Part shown: piece by piece, positions 10,771 to 19,288 of the stretch
Layout: every line of letters begins with the position of its first letter
Numbering within the stretch: position 1 is the first letter of the stretch
NCBI RefSeq assembly: GCF_016638705.1
Contig: NZ_CP067341.1
Span: 3,909,501-3,973,500 of the forward strand
Direction: 5' to 3'
DNA: 64,000 bases
DNA from: Lysinibacillus agricola
GTDB lineage: Bacteria > Bacillota > Bacilli > Bacillales_A > Planococcaceae
Position numbers and translations under genes: made by a program
Notes under the pieces: generated by a model
What the model was told of the DNA's origin: nothing
What the model saw: the letters and a program-made list of their open reading frames with translations, nothing else
Database searches by the model: none

Positions 10771-11937
10771 TTATATTGTTTTGATTAAAATACTTGCAAT
10801 AATAACGCTTCCCAATGTTACAGTCGTAAATCCTCCTACGAGCATTGGTGTTAAAATTTCATTGAAGATTTTTTTCTGTTCATCATCCGTTTTTCCAATA
10901 CTTCTACTTACTTCCTCACAGACAATGTAATCGCCTGGGAAGCCAAATGTAGATGTTAATGCTACTGGAATCGCTAAATAATGATCCAATTTAAATAGTT
11001 TCGACCCTATAAAACCACCTAAAAGAATACCTAGTACTCCTACAACAAGAATTGTCGCAACCGCAGGCAATTGATCGATAAACATATTAAACGTAATATC
11101 ATTCATCATTCCTATAACGATGAAAATAATCCCCGCCATTCCGACTGTGAAACTATTTGATTTCTCCATTACTCGCTCAGGGTAGAATTTCACTAAGCGA
11201 CCAATAACCCCTATTGCTAAAGCCCACAAGCTATAAGGAATACCTGTCACTTTGGCTAAAGCAACCGCAATCGCACCTCCAATAAACAGCATAAACAATA
11301 ATACTAAGGGCGTTCTGTATTTTTTAGGAATGATTAATTGATCATCTTCCTCTTCAAAACTGGCATTATTGGATGCAACAAAAGAGCCACTATGGATTTT
11401 TTCACGAATTTTCACAGCATGTTTCCGTAACAAAAGATTTGCTACAGGAATACCTATAAATGATTGTAAAGCCATTATTAGCGCAGGGATTGTTAGTAAG
11501 CTGACAAACCCTAACTCTTTTAATCCTTCTGAAGTAATTAAAACAGCAATAATTCCGCCATTTAAAGGACCAGTTCCAGCAACAGCTGTTTTATAGTCAA
11601 AAAGGGAAGTAACAATGGTTAAAATAAAGAGTGTGGCAAAAGACATGCCAAGTATCGCAATAATGACAGCCCTCCATTGCGAGCGAATCATTTTTAACGG
11701 TATTAATGTTCCCATGTGAACTAAGATTGGTGCTGTGCCTAATACTGCTCCTACTGTTAAAAATGTCGAATTAGCAAGTAAATCCTTCGGAAAAATCCCT
11801 AGCCATAATAAGACTAAATAGCCCATCATTGCTACAAAAAGCATTGGTACTCTAGCATTACTAATAACTGAAATAATTTCTCCCAGTGCGACTAACCCTA
11901 GTATGATCATTGCTGCAATAACAGGTTCTTGAAGCAT
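10771..11937 (-). CDS. DUF3100-family integral membrane protein, possible transporter
   Basis: I recognise the DUF3100 family, whose molecular function is not established. Seen: 388 residues with about 10 hydrophobic segments, a hydrophilic loop around residues 175-205 (HAVKIREKIHSGSFVASNNASFEEEDDQ), and a Gly-rich GTGPLNGGIIAVL motif. The ATG abuts the stop of the upstream amidohydrolase gene (TAA then ATG) with a seven-G ribosome site, so translation is coupled. Coupling to an M20D amidohydrolase suggests it imports the amidohydrolase substrate, such as an N-acyl amino acid or peptide-like compound (inference). No cytoplasmic enzyme motif is present. Confidence 0.75.
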   Translation of the reverse strand: MLQEPVIAAMIILGLVALGEIISVISNARVPMLFVAMMGYLVLLWLGIFPKDLLANSTFLTVGAVLGTAPILVHMGTLIPLKMIRSQWRAVIIAILGMSFATLFILTIVTSLFDYKTAVAGTGPLNGGIIAVLITSEGLKELGFVSLLTIPALIMALQSFIGIPVANLLLRKHAVKIREKIHSGSFVASNNASFEEEDDQLIIPKKYRTPLVLLFMLFIGGAIAVALAKVTGIPYSLWALAIGVIGRLVKFYPERVMEKSNSFTVGMAGIIFIVIGMMNDITFNMFIDQLPAVATILVVGVLGILLGGFIGSKLFKLDHYLAIPVALTSTFGFPGDYIVCEEVSRSIGKTDDEQKKIFNEILTPMLVGGFTTVTLGSVIIASILIKTI

Positions 11938-13128
11938 TTATTCCCCCCCTTTAGAATTCATTGTTAAAGCAGTATGCACTAAAACTTTCAAGCCTACTGC
12001 TAAAGAATCCTCATCAATTGCAAATTTTGGATGATGATGTGGATAATTTAATGATTCATCCTCAAAAGCTGCACCAATCCCTATGAATACGCCAGGAACT
12101 TGCGTCAAAAATGCCGAGAAATCTTCACCGCCCATAATTGGCTCAATGTGTAATAGATATTCCGGCCCAAGATTTTCTCTAACAATATTTTCAATTAATG
12201 AAGTCATTTGCTCATCATTTACGACTGAAGAATAACCATAGTTGTACTCAAATTTATAATCAGCACCATGTACTGCAGTGAAATTTTTCACTTGAATTTC
12301 AATCTGTTTCGCAATCAATTCTCGGACATCCTGCGAAAATGTTCTTACACTTCCGCCTAAAAACGATCGTTCAGGGATAATATTTTTAGCACTCCCCGCA
12401 CTGAACTCTGTTACAGCAATAACCGCACGCTCTTTCGCGTCAACCTTTTGTGGTACAATTTGATGTAATAGATTAGTAATTTGTGACCCAATTAAAATAG
12501 GATTAATAGAGTCCTGCGGTTGAGAAGAATGTCCACCCTTTCCAACGATTTCGAGATCGAACGTATCAGAATTTGCTGTAATAGGACCTGAACAAATACC
12601 TATTTTCCCTGTAGGAAGCATGGAGAATAAATGTAATCCTACGATTTGATCGACACCTTCAATAACCCCAGCTGCTACCATTTCTTTGGCTCCACCTGGA
12701 AATACTTCCTCTGCATGCTGAAAAATAAAGCGAATTTCCCCTTGCAGAACATGTTTCAACTCAGATAAAATTTTCGCCGCACCTAGTAGCATTGACGTAT
12801 GCCCATCATGACCACAGGCGTGCATCACATTCGGTACTTTAGATGCAAATGGTAAATTCGTTTCTTCCTGTATAGGTAAAGCATCCATATCCGCTCTTAA
12901 AGCCAAGCACTTTCCAGGTAAATCCCCTTTTAAAATGGCTAAAACGCTAGTCTTTGTCGGTCTAGTAACCTCTAAATTCCCAAAAGACATTAACTGGCTA
13001 TAGACATAATCAGACGTAGCGTATTCCTTATACGACAATTCAGGATTTTCATGTAAATATCTTCTCCACTGTTGTACTTGCGGAACCATTTTCTCTATTT
13101 CTTTTGTAATGTTTAATGTAGTTGACAT
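11938..13128 (-). CDS. M20D amidohydrolase (N-acyl amino acid / aminoacyl hydrolase family)
   Basis: This metal-dependent cytoplasmic amidohydrolase belongs to the M20D branch, which includes N-acetyl-diaminopimelate deacetylases, hippurate hydrolases and N-acyl amino acid amidohydrolases. Seen: ALRADMDALPIQE, then MHACGHDGHTSMLLGAAK with the metal-binding Cys/His/Asp set, QHAEEVFPGGAKEM with the Glu-Glu pair, and MGGEDFSAFL plus a late HHHPKFAID. The 396-residue length is normal. The AGGAGG ribosome site is clear. Position within the hut cluster, coupled to a DUF3100 membrane protein, suggests it releases an amino acid, perhaps histidine, from a conjugate. The substrate cannot be read from sequence. 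Confidence 0.85.
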   Translation of the reverse strand: MSTTLNITKEIEKMVPQVQQWRRYLHENPELSYKEYATSDYVYSQLMSFGNLEVTRPTKTSVLAILKGDLPGKCLALRADMDALPIQEETNLPFASKVPNVMHACGHDGHTSMLLGAAKILSELKHVLQGEIRFIFQHAEEVFPGGAKEMVAAGVIEGVDQIVGLHLFSMLPTGKIGICSGPITANSDTFDLEIVGKGGHSSQPQDSINPILIGSQITNLLHQIVPQKVDAKERAVIAVTEFSAGSAKNIIPERSFLGGSVRTFSQDVRELIAKQIEIQVKNFTAVHGADYKFEYNYGYSSVVNDEQMTSLIENIVRENLGPEYLLHIEPIMGGEDFSAFLTQVPGVFIGIGAAFEDESLNYPHHHPKFAIDEDSLAVGLKVLVHTALTMNSKGGE

Positions 13129-13145
13129 TTCTATTCCTCCTAAAC

Positions 13146-14312
13146 TTATTGAGATTTATGTCGCTCATACCACTGTTCAATTAGCGCAGCTGTTAATCTA
13201 CCTGTATTCACTAAGTTTTCAATACTAATATTCTCTCTAAAAGAGTGAATATTCTGAAAACCATTCCCAAGCGTAATACAAGTCAATCCATTTTCATTTA
13301 GAACATTCGTATCTGCTCCACCTAATGTTTTTGTTAAATAGGAGGATACTTGAATGTTATCTGTTGCTTTTGTTACTGTTTGAACTAGTATATTTTCCTC
13401 AGAAATATTGAACCCCAGATATTTCTCATCAATTCTCACTTCTACAGTTCCTTGGTATTTTTTAGCGGCTACTTCCATCGTCTCCTGCATATGTTTCAAT
13501 TGAGCCTCTAATTTCTCTTTAGAAAAACTTCTTACCTCTCCTCCTAATGTTACTGAGCCTGGTATAATCGATGTCAGCTCTCCACCATGAATAATGCCTA
13601 TATTCGCTAGTGTTTCACTATCAATCTCACCTAATTTCATATTTAACAGCCCTTTAGCAGCAATGAGAAAAGCATTTCTTCCCTCTTCAGCGTTTAATGC
13701 AATATGTGCTGCGTTTCCATTAATCATGAACCAAATTCTGCTGCTATATGGACCTTGCAAAATAATTTGCCCTACATCACCACTACTATCAAAAATATAG
13801 CCTTTTTTACTTTTAATTTTTGGATAATCCATATATTTTGCACCGACTAAGCCTGCTTGTTCATTTACTGTTAATATCAGTTCAATCGGCCCATGTGGAA
13901 CACCACTTTCAATGATGGCACGCATCGCCTCGATATAGGACGCAAGTGCCGCTCGATCATCAGCCCCTAAAATCGTAGTACCATCCGAGTAAATGACCCC
14001 ATCCTTTATAATTGGCTTGAGATGCTCCGTCGGTAATACTGTATCCATATGGGTAGAAAAGAAGAGAGGCGGAATAGTGTCATCCGTTCCTTTATGCCAG
14101 GCTATTAAGTTACCTACCTCTCCATTAAAATTTGTATGTGCCTCATCAAACGTTAATTGAAAACCTAACTTCGGTAATTCATCCGTTAAAAATGCTGCAA
14201 CTAAGCTTTCCTTGCCACTTGGACCATTAATTTTTGCCATTTCTAAAAATAACTTTACTAATCTTTCTTCATTCACTTTTTCTGCTGCCTTTGACGTTAA
14301 CTCAACCTTCAT
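13146..14312 (-). CDS. M20 peptidase, peptidase T-like (PepT2 group)
   Basis: This is a metallopeptidase of the M20 clan resembling tripeptidase/peptidase T-like proteins. Seen: STHMDTV (His88, Asp90), GADDRAALAS (Asp117-Asp118), a small inserted dimerisation domain (about 190-300) and a late SFRENIS. The usual Glu-Glu pair is Glu-Gln here (NEQAGLVGAK, Glu151-Gln152): the catalytic Glu is kept but the second, metal-binding position is Gln. The enzyme may therefore bind metal differently. The ATG has a GGGAGAGG site upstream. It is 15 bp after hutI, so it is operonic. It may split histidine-containing peptides to feed the pathway (inference). Confidence 0.8.
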   Translation of the reverse strand: MKVELTSKAAEKVNEERLVKLFLEMAKINGPSGKESLVAAFLTDELPKLGFQLTFDEAHTNFNGEVGNLIAWHKGTDDTIPPLFFSTHMDTVLPTEHLKPIIKDGVIYSDGTTILGADDRAALASYIEAMRAIIESGVPHGPIELILTVNEQAGLVGAKYMDYPKIKSKKGYIFDSSGDVGQIILQGPYSSRIWFMINGNAAHIALNAEEGRNAFLIAAKGLLNMKLGEIDSETLANIGIIHGGELTSIIPGSVTLGGEVRSFSKEKLEAQLKHMQETMEVAAKKYQGTVEVRIDEKYLGFNISEENILVQTVTKATDNIQVSSYLTKTLGGADTNVLNENGLTCITLGNGFQNIHSFRENISIENLVNTGRLTAALIEQWYERHKSQ

Positions 14313-14327
14313 TCGTACCTCTCCCTT

Positions 14328-15593
14328 CTAAATGAATGTATTCTCCTTTACCCAAGTCCCTTCATTTATCACGACACGACCACGCTTAATAACCGTTTCT
14401 ACAATATTCGTTCCAAGCTCATATGCTACATGCTTATAGTTTGGTACATCCCATATTTGAATATCTGCAATTTTGCCAATTTCTAACGTTCCGCGATCTG
14501 TTAAATTCAATGCTCTAGCGGCTACTTTTGTCGAGGCTTTAATCGCTTCCTCTACTGTAAATTGATAGAGTCGACAAGCCAGGTTGATGACAAAAGACAT
14601 AGAACTTGTATAGCAAGCTGGACACATATCTGTCGCTAAAGCTATTTGCATACCGCTATCTAACATTTTACGGGCAGCAAAAGGGCGCTTATGAGCAACA
14701 GCAAAGTCTAAAGCCGGCATCAATACACCGATGACACCCGCTTCCGCTAATTGTGTCATTAATGATTCTGGTGTGTAATTTAAATGATCAATCGAAACCA
14801 TCTTCATTCGCACTGCTAAATCTGAACCTCCAATATAGGAATAGGCATCAGCATGGATTTTGGGTAATAATCCGTACGCTAATCCAGCTTGTAAAATACG
14901 CTCGGATTCTTGCTCAGTGAAATAGCCTTCGTCACACCAAACATCACAGAATTCCGCTAAGTTGTGTTGTGCTACCTGTGGGATCATGACGTCAACAATT
15001 TCATTGATATATTGTTCCTTCGTTAAATGATCCGGAATACCATGTGCTCCTAAAAATGTATTCACAACATCAAGAGGGCTGCTATCGTGTAATTGACGAC
15101 CTATACGTAAAATTTTTAACTCACTTTCAGGTGTTAAGCCATAGCCGCTTTTACTCTCAACTGTAGTTGTGCCATGTTTAAGCATTGTCATAATACGTTT
15201 TTTGGATTGCTCTAAAAGTACATCTTCAGGGGTATCTCGTGTAAGCTCAATCGTACGATTTGGCCCTATTGTCATCGCAATCTTTTTCAGATTTCCCTCT
15301 ATATTGCCGGATAATTTAGCAGCATACTCCTCGACCCTACTACCATAAAAAACTAAGTGTGTATGCGCATCGACATAGCCTGGAGCAACAACTTTCCCTT
15401 CTGCATCAATACTGTTTGTATCATCCATTACATAGCGTTGCTTCAGTTCCTTATCCGAACAAATATCAATAATTCGTTCACCCTCAATAACGATTGCTGT
15501 ATCAGTCAAAACTTGAAAATCCTGCATCTCATCACCTGTACAAGGCAAAATTTGTGCTGCATTTTTAATAATATAGTCAGGTCTTTTTAGCAC
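14328..15593 (-). CDS. hutI: Imidazolonepropionase
   Basis: HutI hydrolyses 4-imidazolone-5-propionate to N-formimino-L-glutamate, the third step of histidine degradation. Seen: the amidohydrolase HxH motif in GYVDAHTHLVF (His77, His79), GTTTVESKSGYGL, KIHADAY, HLNYTPE and ALATDMCPACYTSSM with the metal-binding Asp. The 421-residue length is standard. GTG start at 15591-15593, with AAAGGGAG seven bases upstream. It lies downstream of the YjiH-type gene with 13 bp between them. No HutG (formiminoglutamase) follows in the cluster. Confidence 0.96.
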   Translation of the reverse strand: MLKRPDYIIKNAAQILPCTGDEMQDFQVLTDTAIVIEGERIIDICSDKELKQRYVMDDTNSIDAEGKVVAPGYVDAHTHLVFYGSRVEEYAAKLSGNIEGNLKKIAMTIGPNRTIELTRDTPEDVLLEQSKKRIMTMLKHGTTTVESKSGYGLTPESELKILRIGRQLHDSSPLDVVNTFLGAHGIPDHLTKEQYINEIVDVMIPQVAQHNLAEFCDVWCDEGYFTEQESERILQAGLAYGLLPKIHADAYSYIGGSDLAVRMKMVSIDHLNYTPESLMTQLAEAGVIGVLMPALDFAVAHKRPFAARKMLDSGMQIALATDMCPACYTSSMSFVINLACRLYQFTVEEAIKASTKVAARALNLTDRGTLEIGKIADIQIWDVPNYKHVAYELGTNIVETVIKRGRVVINEGTWVKENTFI

Positions 15594-15606
15594 ACGATCA
15601 CTCCCT

Positions 15607-16959
15607 TTACAGTAATAAATAGGCGATTGGTGTAACGATAATTAGGGTTAAAATGCTACGTACAAACCATATTCCAATCATTTTGCCTAAAGAAATCGGA
15701 ATTTCTGTTGATAAAATACATGGAATAAGTGCCGAGAAAAAGAGAATAGCAGAAATAGATAAAGTACCAACAATAAAACGTGTTTCTATAGCACTCTCAA
15801 CAGCGACGAGTGATGGTAAAAACATATCGATTAAATTGACGACTGCTGCCTTTGCAACGATTAACGGCTCAGCCATTTGTAATACATACGTTAAAGGTAC
15901 AAACAAATAAGCTGCATAATCGAAAATAGGTGTGTGATTGACAAGCCATAAACCAATCAGACCAATCGACATAATCGTCGGCAAAATCCCCATAGCCATC
16001 ACTAAGCCATCTTTAACATTCTCTTTTATGCTTTGCCACAGATTTGGAGCTTTCTCAGCGGTCTGCATTGCTTCCTTCCATGCATGCTGTAAACGATTTT
16101 CTTTTACGATTTTCTCCTTATCGCCATCCATATTGTTGTAGTAGTCATTACTAATATTGCGAATTGGCCAAATGCGCACACTAATCGCTGTTACTAAAAA
16201 CGTCACTAGGAAAGTAACCCAAAAATAAAGATTCCAAATATCCATCAGGTCTAAAGTTTTTGCTACAACAATCATAAATGTTACAGAAACAGTGGAAAAC
16301 CCTGTAGCAATAATGACAGCCTCTTTTGTGGTGTACTTCCCTTCCTTATAAATACGATTTGTAATTAATAACCCAATTGAATAACTACCGACAAAGGAAG
16401 CTACAGCGTCAATGGCAGATCTACCAGGTGTTTTCCAAATTGGTCGCATAATAGGCTGCACTAAAATCCCTATAAATTCTAGTAAGCCATAACCGACAAG
16501 CATAGCTAAAAAAATAGCGCCAATCGGAACCAAAACGCCAATCGGAGTAAGGAGCGACTTATACCAATAAGGTCCCATATCTTCAGCCAATAACCAACTC
16601 GGTCCAATATTAAAAACAACAAGAACAGAAGCAATAGCACCAATTATTTTCAACGCTGAAATAACCATCTCTACTATCGATTTATTCCAAGTTTTTTGAT
16701 AAAGAGGATAAATAGCCCCAGCAATAACGATTATCAAAATGTAATAGACAATCACTGATGAAAACTGTGTACGGATAAACGTCACTAAGTGATCAAGTGG
16801 TATTGTCTTTTTTCCATTTAACGTAATAGAGATAAAAAACATGAAAATGCCAAATAAGCTAAAGCCAAAAAATTTATAGACCGCTGATTTCGGATAAATA
16901 TGAGGTACTTTTTCTAGCACATTGTCAAAATCCAAATGCGTTGTTTCAGCTTTTTTCAT
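15607..16959 (-). CDS. YjiH family membrane protein with nucleoside-recognition (Gate) domain
   Basis: This polytopic inner-membrane protein resembles the YjiH family. Its members contain a nucleoside-recognition/Gate domain and occur in some hut clusters, with unproven transport roles. Seen: 450 residues, about 10 hydrophobic segments, repeated GLLITNR- and FSTVSVTFMIVVAK-like motifs typical of the Gate domain, and a cytoplasmic loop around 255-305 (NISNDYYNNMDGDKEKIVKEN). ATG preceded by AAAAGGAGG. It follows hutU after a 326-bp gap that contains a terminator-like hairpin and a family P element. It probably moves a pathway substrate or end product (inference). Confidence 0.8.
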   Translation of the reverse strand: MKKAETTHLDFDNVLEKVPHIYPKSAVYKFFGFSLFGIFMFFISITLNGKKTIPLDHLVTFIRTQFSSVIVYYILIIVIAGAIYPLYQKTWNKSIVEMVISALKIIGAIASVLVVFNIGPSWLLAEDMGPYWYKSLLTPIGVLVPIGAIFLAMLVGYGLLEFIGILVQPIMRPIWKTPGRSAIDAVASFVGSYSIGLLITNRIYKEGKYTTKEAVIIATGFSTVSVTFMIVVAKTLDLMDIWNLYFWVTFLVTFLVTAISVRIWPIRNISNDYYNNMDGDKEKIVKENRLQHAWKEAMQTAEKAPNLWQSIKENVKDGLVMAMGILPTIMSIGLIGLWLVNHTPIFDYAAYLFVPLTYVLQMAEPLIVAKAAVVNLIDMFLPSLVAVESAIETRFIVGTLSISAILFFSALIPCILSTEIPISLGKMIGIWFVRSILTLIIVTPIAYLLL

Positions 16960-16983
16960 GTAATGCCTCCTTTTTTATACGAA

Positions 16984-17018
16984 AAGAGGCCAGATACGTT
17001 CATATTGCACCGGCCTCT
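16984..17018 (-). terminator. Terminator-like hairpin downstream of hutU
   Basis: Minus strand: AGAGGCCGG and CTGGCCTCT pair around a loop of about 20 bases, followed by TTTTCG. It lies between hutU and the rest of the hut cluster, so it may attenuate expression of the distal genes. The short U-run suggests incomplete termination. Confidence 0.5.
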
Positions 17019-17021
17019 GAT

Positions 17022-17264
17022 CAATTATGCCTCGGCATAATTGCGTCCGGATTCGGCTTTGTGTTTGCACAAAGAACTCCTTTCCGAATTCCGTGACATC
17101 CGCGGGGGCTTTGAGCCAACAAGATGTTGGTCACTCAGTCGTTGCCACAGGACGTGGCGTTCTTAGACTGAGTTCCTCTATTTCAGCAGGTGTTTGGACA
17201 CCCGCTGAAAAGTAACTTAAATCTGCATTCATCTCACCACCTATAGAGGTAGGAGACTTCTGCT
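17022..17264 (+). mobile_element. Family P palindromic element, copy in the hut operon
   Basis: The left-end palindrome AATTATGCCTCGGCATAATT (17023-17042) is followed by GCGTCCGGATTCGG, a shared internal block (GCCACAGGACGTGGCGTTC), a TTTCAGCAGGTGTTTGGACA stem, and a right-end hairpin CCACCTATAGAGGTAGGAGA (from 17238). The right half matches 34350-34465 almost base for base. It has no coding capacity. Hairpins at both ends resemble the subterminal palindromes of IS200/IS605 elements, so this may be a non-autonomous relic of that type (inference). Confidence 0.7.
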
Positions 17265-17285
17265 AAAAGTAGTTAATTCATCACT

Positions 17286-19001
17286 TTACACTTGTTCTTT
17301 GACTAAATCTTTAGGGCCAAAGGTTGCTGTTGGCTCCCACCATAATGGGATTTTAATGCTTTCATCCGTTAATTTCCCTTTACCATTCGCTACATCTTTG
17401 GCAGTCTCATAGCCCGCCTGAGCATGACGCACAACACCAATTCCTGAATCCACTGTCATCGCTATTTCCAAACGCATATCAGATTCATCTGTACCATCCG
17501 CAATCATCGTTACACCTGTATGAACAGCCTCCCCCATTGAATAGTTGGCTTGCAGGGCAATCAAATCGCACATTCCAACTGCATTGAGTAAACCATTCAA
17601 TACTGGCCAGTCTGAAATTAAATCCCCACCATCCTTCATATTTTCAGATTCAAATGTTGGATTAACGATAGAACCCGAGTCCAAATTATCGCGAGAGAAC
17701 GCAACAGGGCCACTGAGTTCTCCTCGACGAATCATATCATTGACTTCTAATGCAAACTTTTTACGTTGTCCGAAGCCCATATAACAAATCCGGGCAGGCA
17801 AAGCTTCAATTGGAATATGCTCTTTCGCAAGCTTAATCCAGCGTGTTACTAGTAAATCATCACTAAATTTTTCTAAAATCATATCGTCAATTTTACGTAA
17901 ATCCTCTGGATCTCCTGACATACAAATCCAACGGAATGGTCCACGCCCCTCGCAGAATAGCGGACGTATATATTCTGCTACAAAGCCTGGTAAACGCTTC
18001 GCCTCTTTTTCGTCAAATCCAGCGTCAATGCATTCTTTACGAATACTTGTGCCATATTCAAATGAATGCACACCTTTATCGAGGAAGGCAATTAATGCTT
18101 TTAACTCGCGAATCATTGTTTGACGCGCTTTTTCTAAGTATTCAAGACGATCTCGATCACGTAGTTCCTCAGCTTCTTTAACCGTATAGCCTGCTGGTAG
18201 ATAGGCGATCGGGTCATGTGCAGGTGTCATTGATGTCGCGATATCTGGTAAAAATCCAATTTCTAAGGCTTTCTCAAATACATCAGCGGCATTTCCAACT
18301 ACAGCAATACCAAGCGCTTCACCTGCCGCCGCTTTTTCCTTAGCAAGCGCGATTGCCTCCTCTAATGAATCTACCACTACATCTATAAAGCTCTTTTCAA
18401 TTCGTCGATTGATAATTTCAATATTGGAGTCACATAAAATTGCAACACCACCATGCATTGTCATTGCACGTGTTTGGTTGCCACCCATCCCCCCAGCACC
18501 AGCTGTTAATAAAATTTTTCCAACAAGGGAATCATTATAATGCAACCTCGCGATAGCCGATAATGTTTCAAATGTTCCTTGAATAACACCTTGTGTACCG
18601 ATATATTCCCAAGGCGCCGCAGTATAGTTGGCATACATCGTTAAATTTTTCTCTTGTAAATCGTAAAATGTTGGCCAATCTGCCTTCATAATATTTGTTG
18701 TTGCCATGACAACAGTAGGTGCGTATTTATGTGTTTTAAAGACAGCCACAGGCATCCCTGACTGCACAACTAATGTTTCATTATCTTCTAAATTTTTTAA
18801 GGAATCTACAATCGCATGATATGACTCCCAGTTACGAGCTGCTTTACCAATTCCACCGTAAATCACTAGCTCTTCAGGCTTTTCAGCATTTTCCATATTA
18901 TTTTCTAACATGCGTAAAATTACTTCTTGGCGCCACCCTTTGCATCGCAATGTGTTTCCTCGTTGAGCTTTTACTGAATATAAGATTTCTGGTTTTGTCA
19001 T
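17286..19001 (-). CDS. hutU: Urocanate hydratase
   Basis: HutU converts urocanate to 4-imidazolone-5-propionate with a tightly bound NAD+, the second step of histidine degradation. Seen: the family N terminus (RGNTLRCKGWRQEVILRML), YGGIGKAARNW, GQQ-region equivalents, the NAD-binding GAGGMGGNQ, and FCEGRGPFRWICMSGDP followed by MGFGQRKKFAL. Length is 571 residues. A GGAGG site precedes the ATG at 18999-19001. It is the first gene after the -24/-12 promoter, so it is the leading gene of the sigma-54-controlled transcript. Further downstream genes follow after a hairpin and a family P element. Confidence 0.96.
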   Translation of the reverse strand: MTKPEILYSVKAQRGNTLRCKGWRQEVILRMLENNMENAEKPEELVIYGGIGKAARNWESYHAIVDSLKNLEDNETLVVQSGMPVAVFKTHKYAPTVVMATTNIMKADWPTFYDLQEKNLTMYANYTAAPWEYIGTQGVIQGTFETLSAIARLHYNDSLVGKILLTAGAGGMGGNQTRAMTMHGGVAILCDSNIEIINRRIEKSFIDVVVDSLEEAIALAKEKAAAGEALGIAVVGNAADVFEKALEIGFLPDIATSMTPAHDPIAYLPAGYTVKEAEELRDRDRLEYLEKARQTMIRELKALIAFLDKGVHSFEYGTSIRKECIDAGFDEKEAKRLPGFVAEYIRPLFCEGRGPFRWICMSGDPEDLRKIDDMILEKFSDDLLVTRWIKLAKEHIPIEALPARICYMGFGQRKKFALEVNDMIRRGELSGPVAFSRDNLDSGSIVNPTFESENMKDGGDLISDWPVLNGLLNAVGMCDLIALQANYSMGEAVHTGVTMIADGTDESDMRLEIAMTVDSGIGVVRHAQAGYETAKDVANGKGKLTDESIKIPLWWEPTATFGPKDLVKEQV

Positions 19002-19037
19002 TTACAATTCCTCCTTTTTATATCTACACTTTAATAA

Positions 19038-19053
19038 TGCAAATAGCATGCCA
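19038..19053 (-). promoter_or_regulatory. Predicted sigma-54 (-24/-12) promoter of the hut cluster
   Basis: Minus strand TGGCAT-GCTAT-TTGCA matches TGGCAC-N5-TTGCA at all but one position with exact GG/GC spacing. It lies 37 bp upstream of the hutU start, leaving a short leader with a GGAGG site. A sigma-54 activator gene diverges from the same intergenic region and rpoN lies at the other end of the cluster, which strongly supports the call. Confidence 0.85.
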
Positions 19054-19161
19054 ACTTTTAAAAATCCTTTAAATATTCTTATGAAAAGTGATAAGGAGAG
19101 TGTTTACTTAATGAATTACGAAAATATGGAGAGTCGCTAATTGTAATCACAACCTAAAAAT

Positions 19162-19180
19162 GTGCAGATAAATTTTGCAC
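19162..19180. promoter_or_regulatory. Possible enhancer (upstream activator) dyad
   Basis: GTGCA - 9 bases - TGCAC lies about 120 bp upstream of the -24/-12 promoter, the usual distance for an enhancer bound by a sigma-54 activator. The arms are short, so this is tentative. Confidence 0.35.
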
Positions 19181-19252
19181 CCGCTACATTTTCTGTATTT
19201 TTGCTTCTATTCAGAAAATAATTGTGGTACGCTTTAGGACAAAGCAGAAATT

Positions 19253-19266
19253 TTTTGCATGCAAAA
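19253..19266. promoter_or_regulatory. Perfect palindrome upstream of the activator gene
   Basis: TTTTGCATGCAAAA is a perfect 14-bp palindrome ending 22 bp before the chosen start of the sigma-54 activator. It could be an autoregulatory or second enhancer site. It is AT-rich and could be chance. Confidence 0.3.
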
Positions 19267-19288
19267 TAACGAGGAAGAGGGTTTTTTT

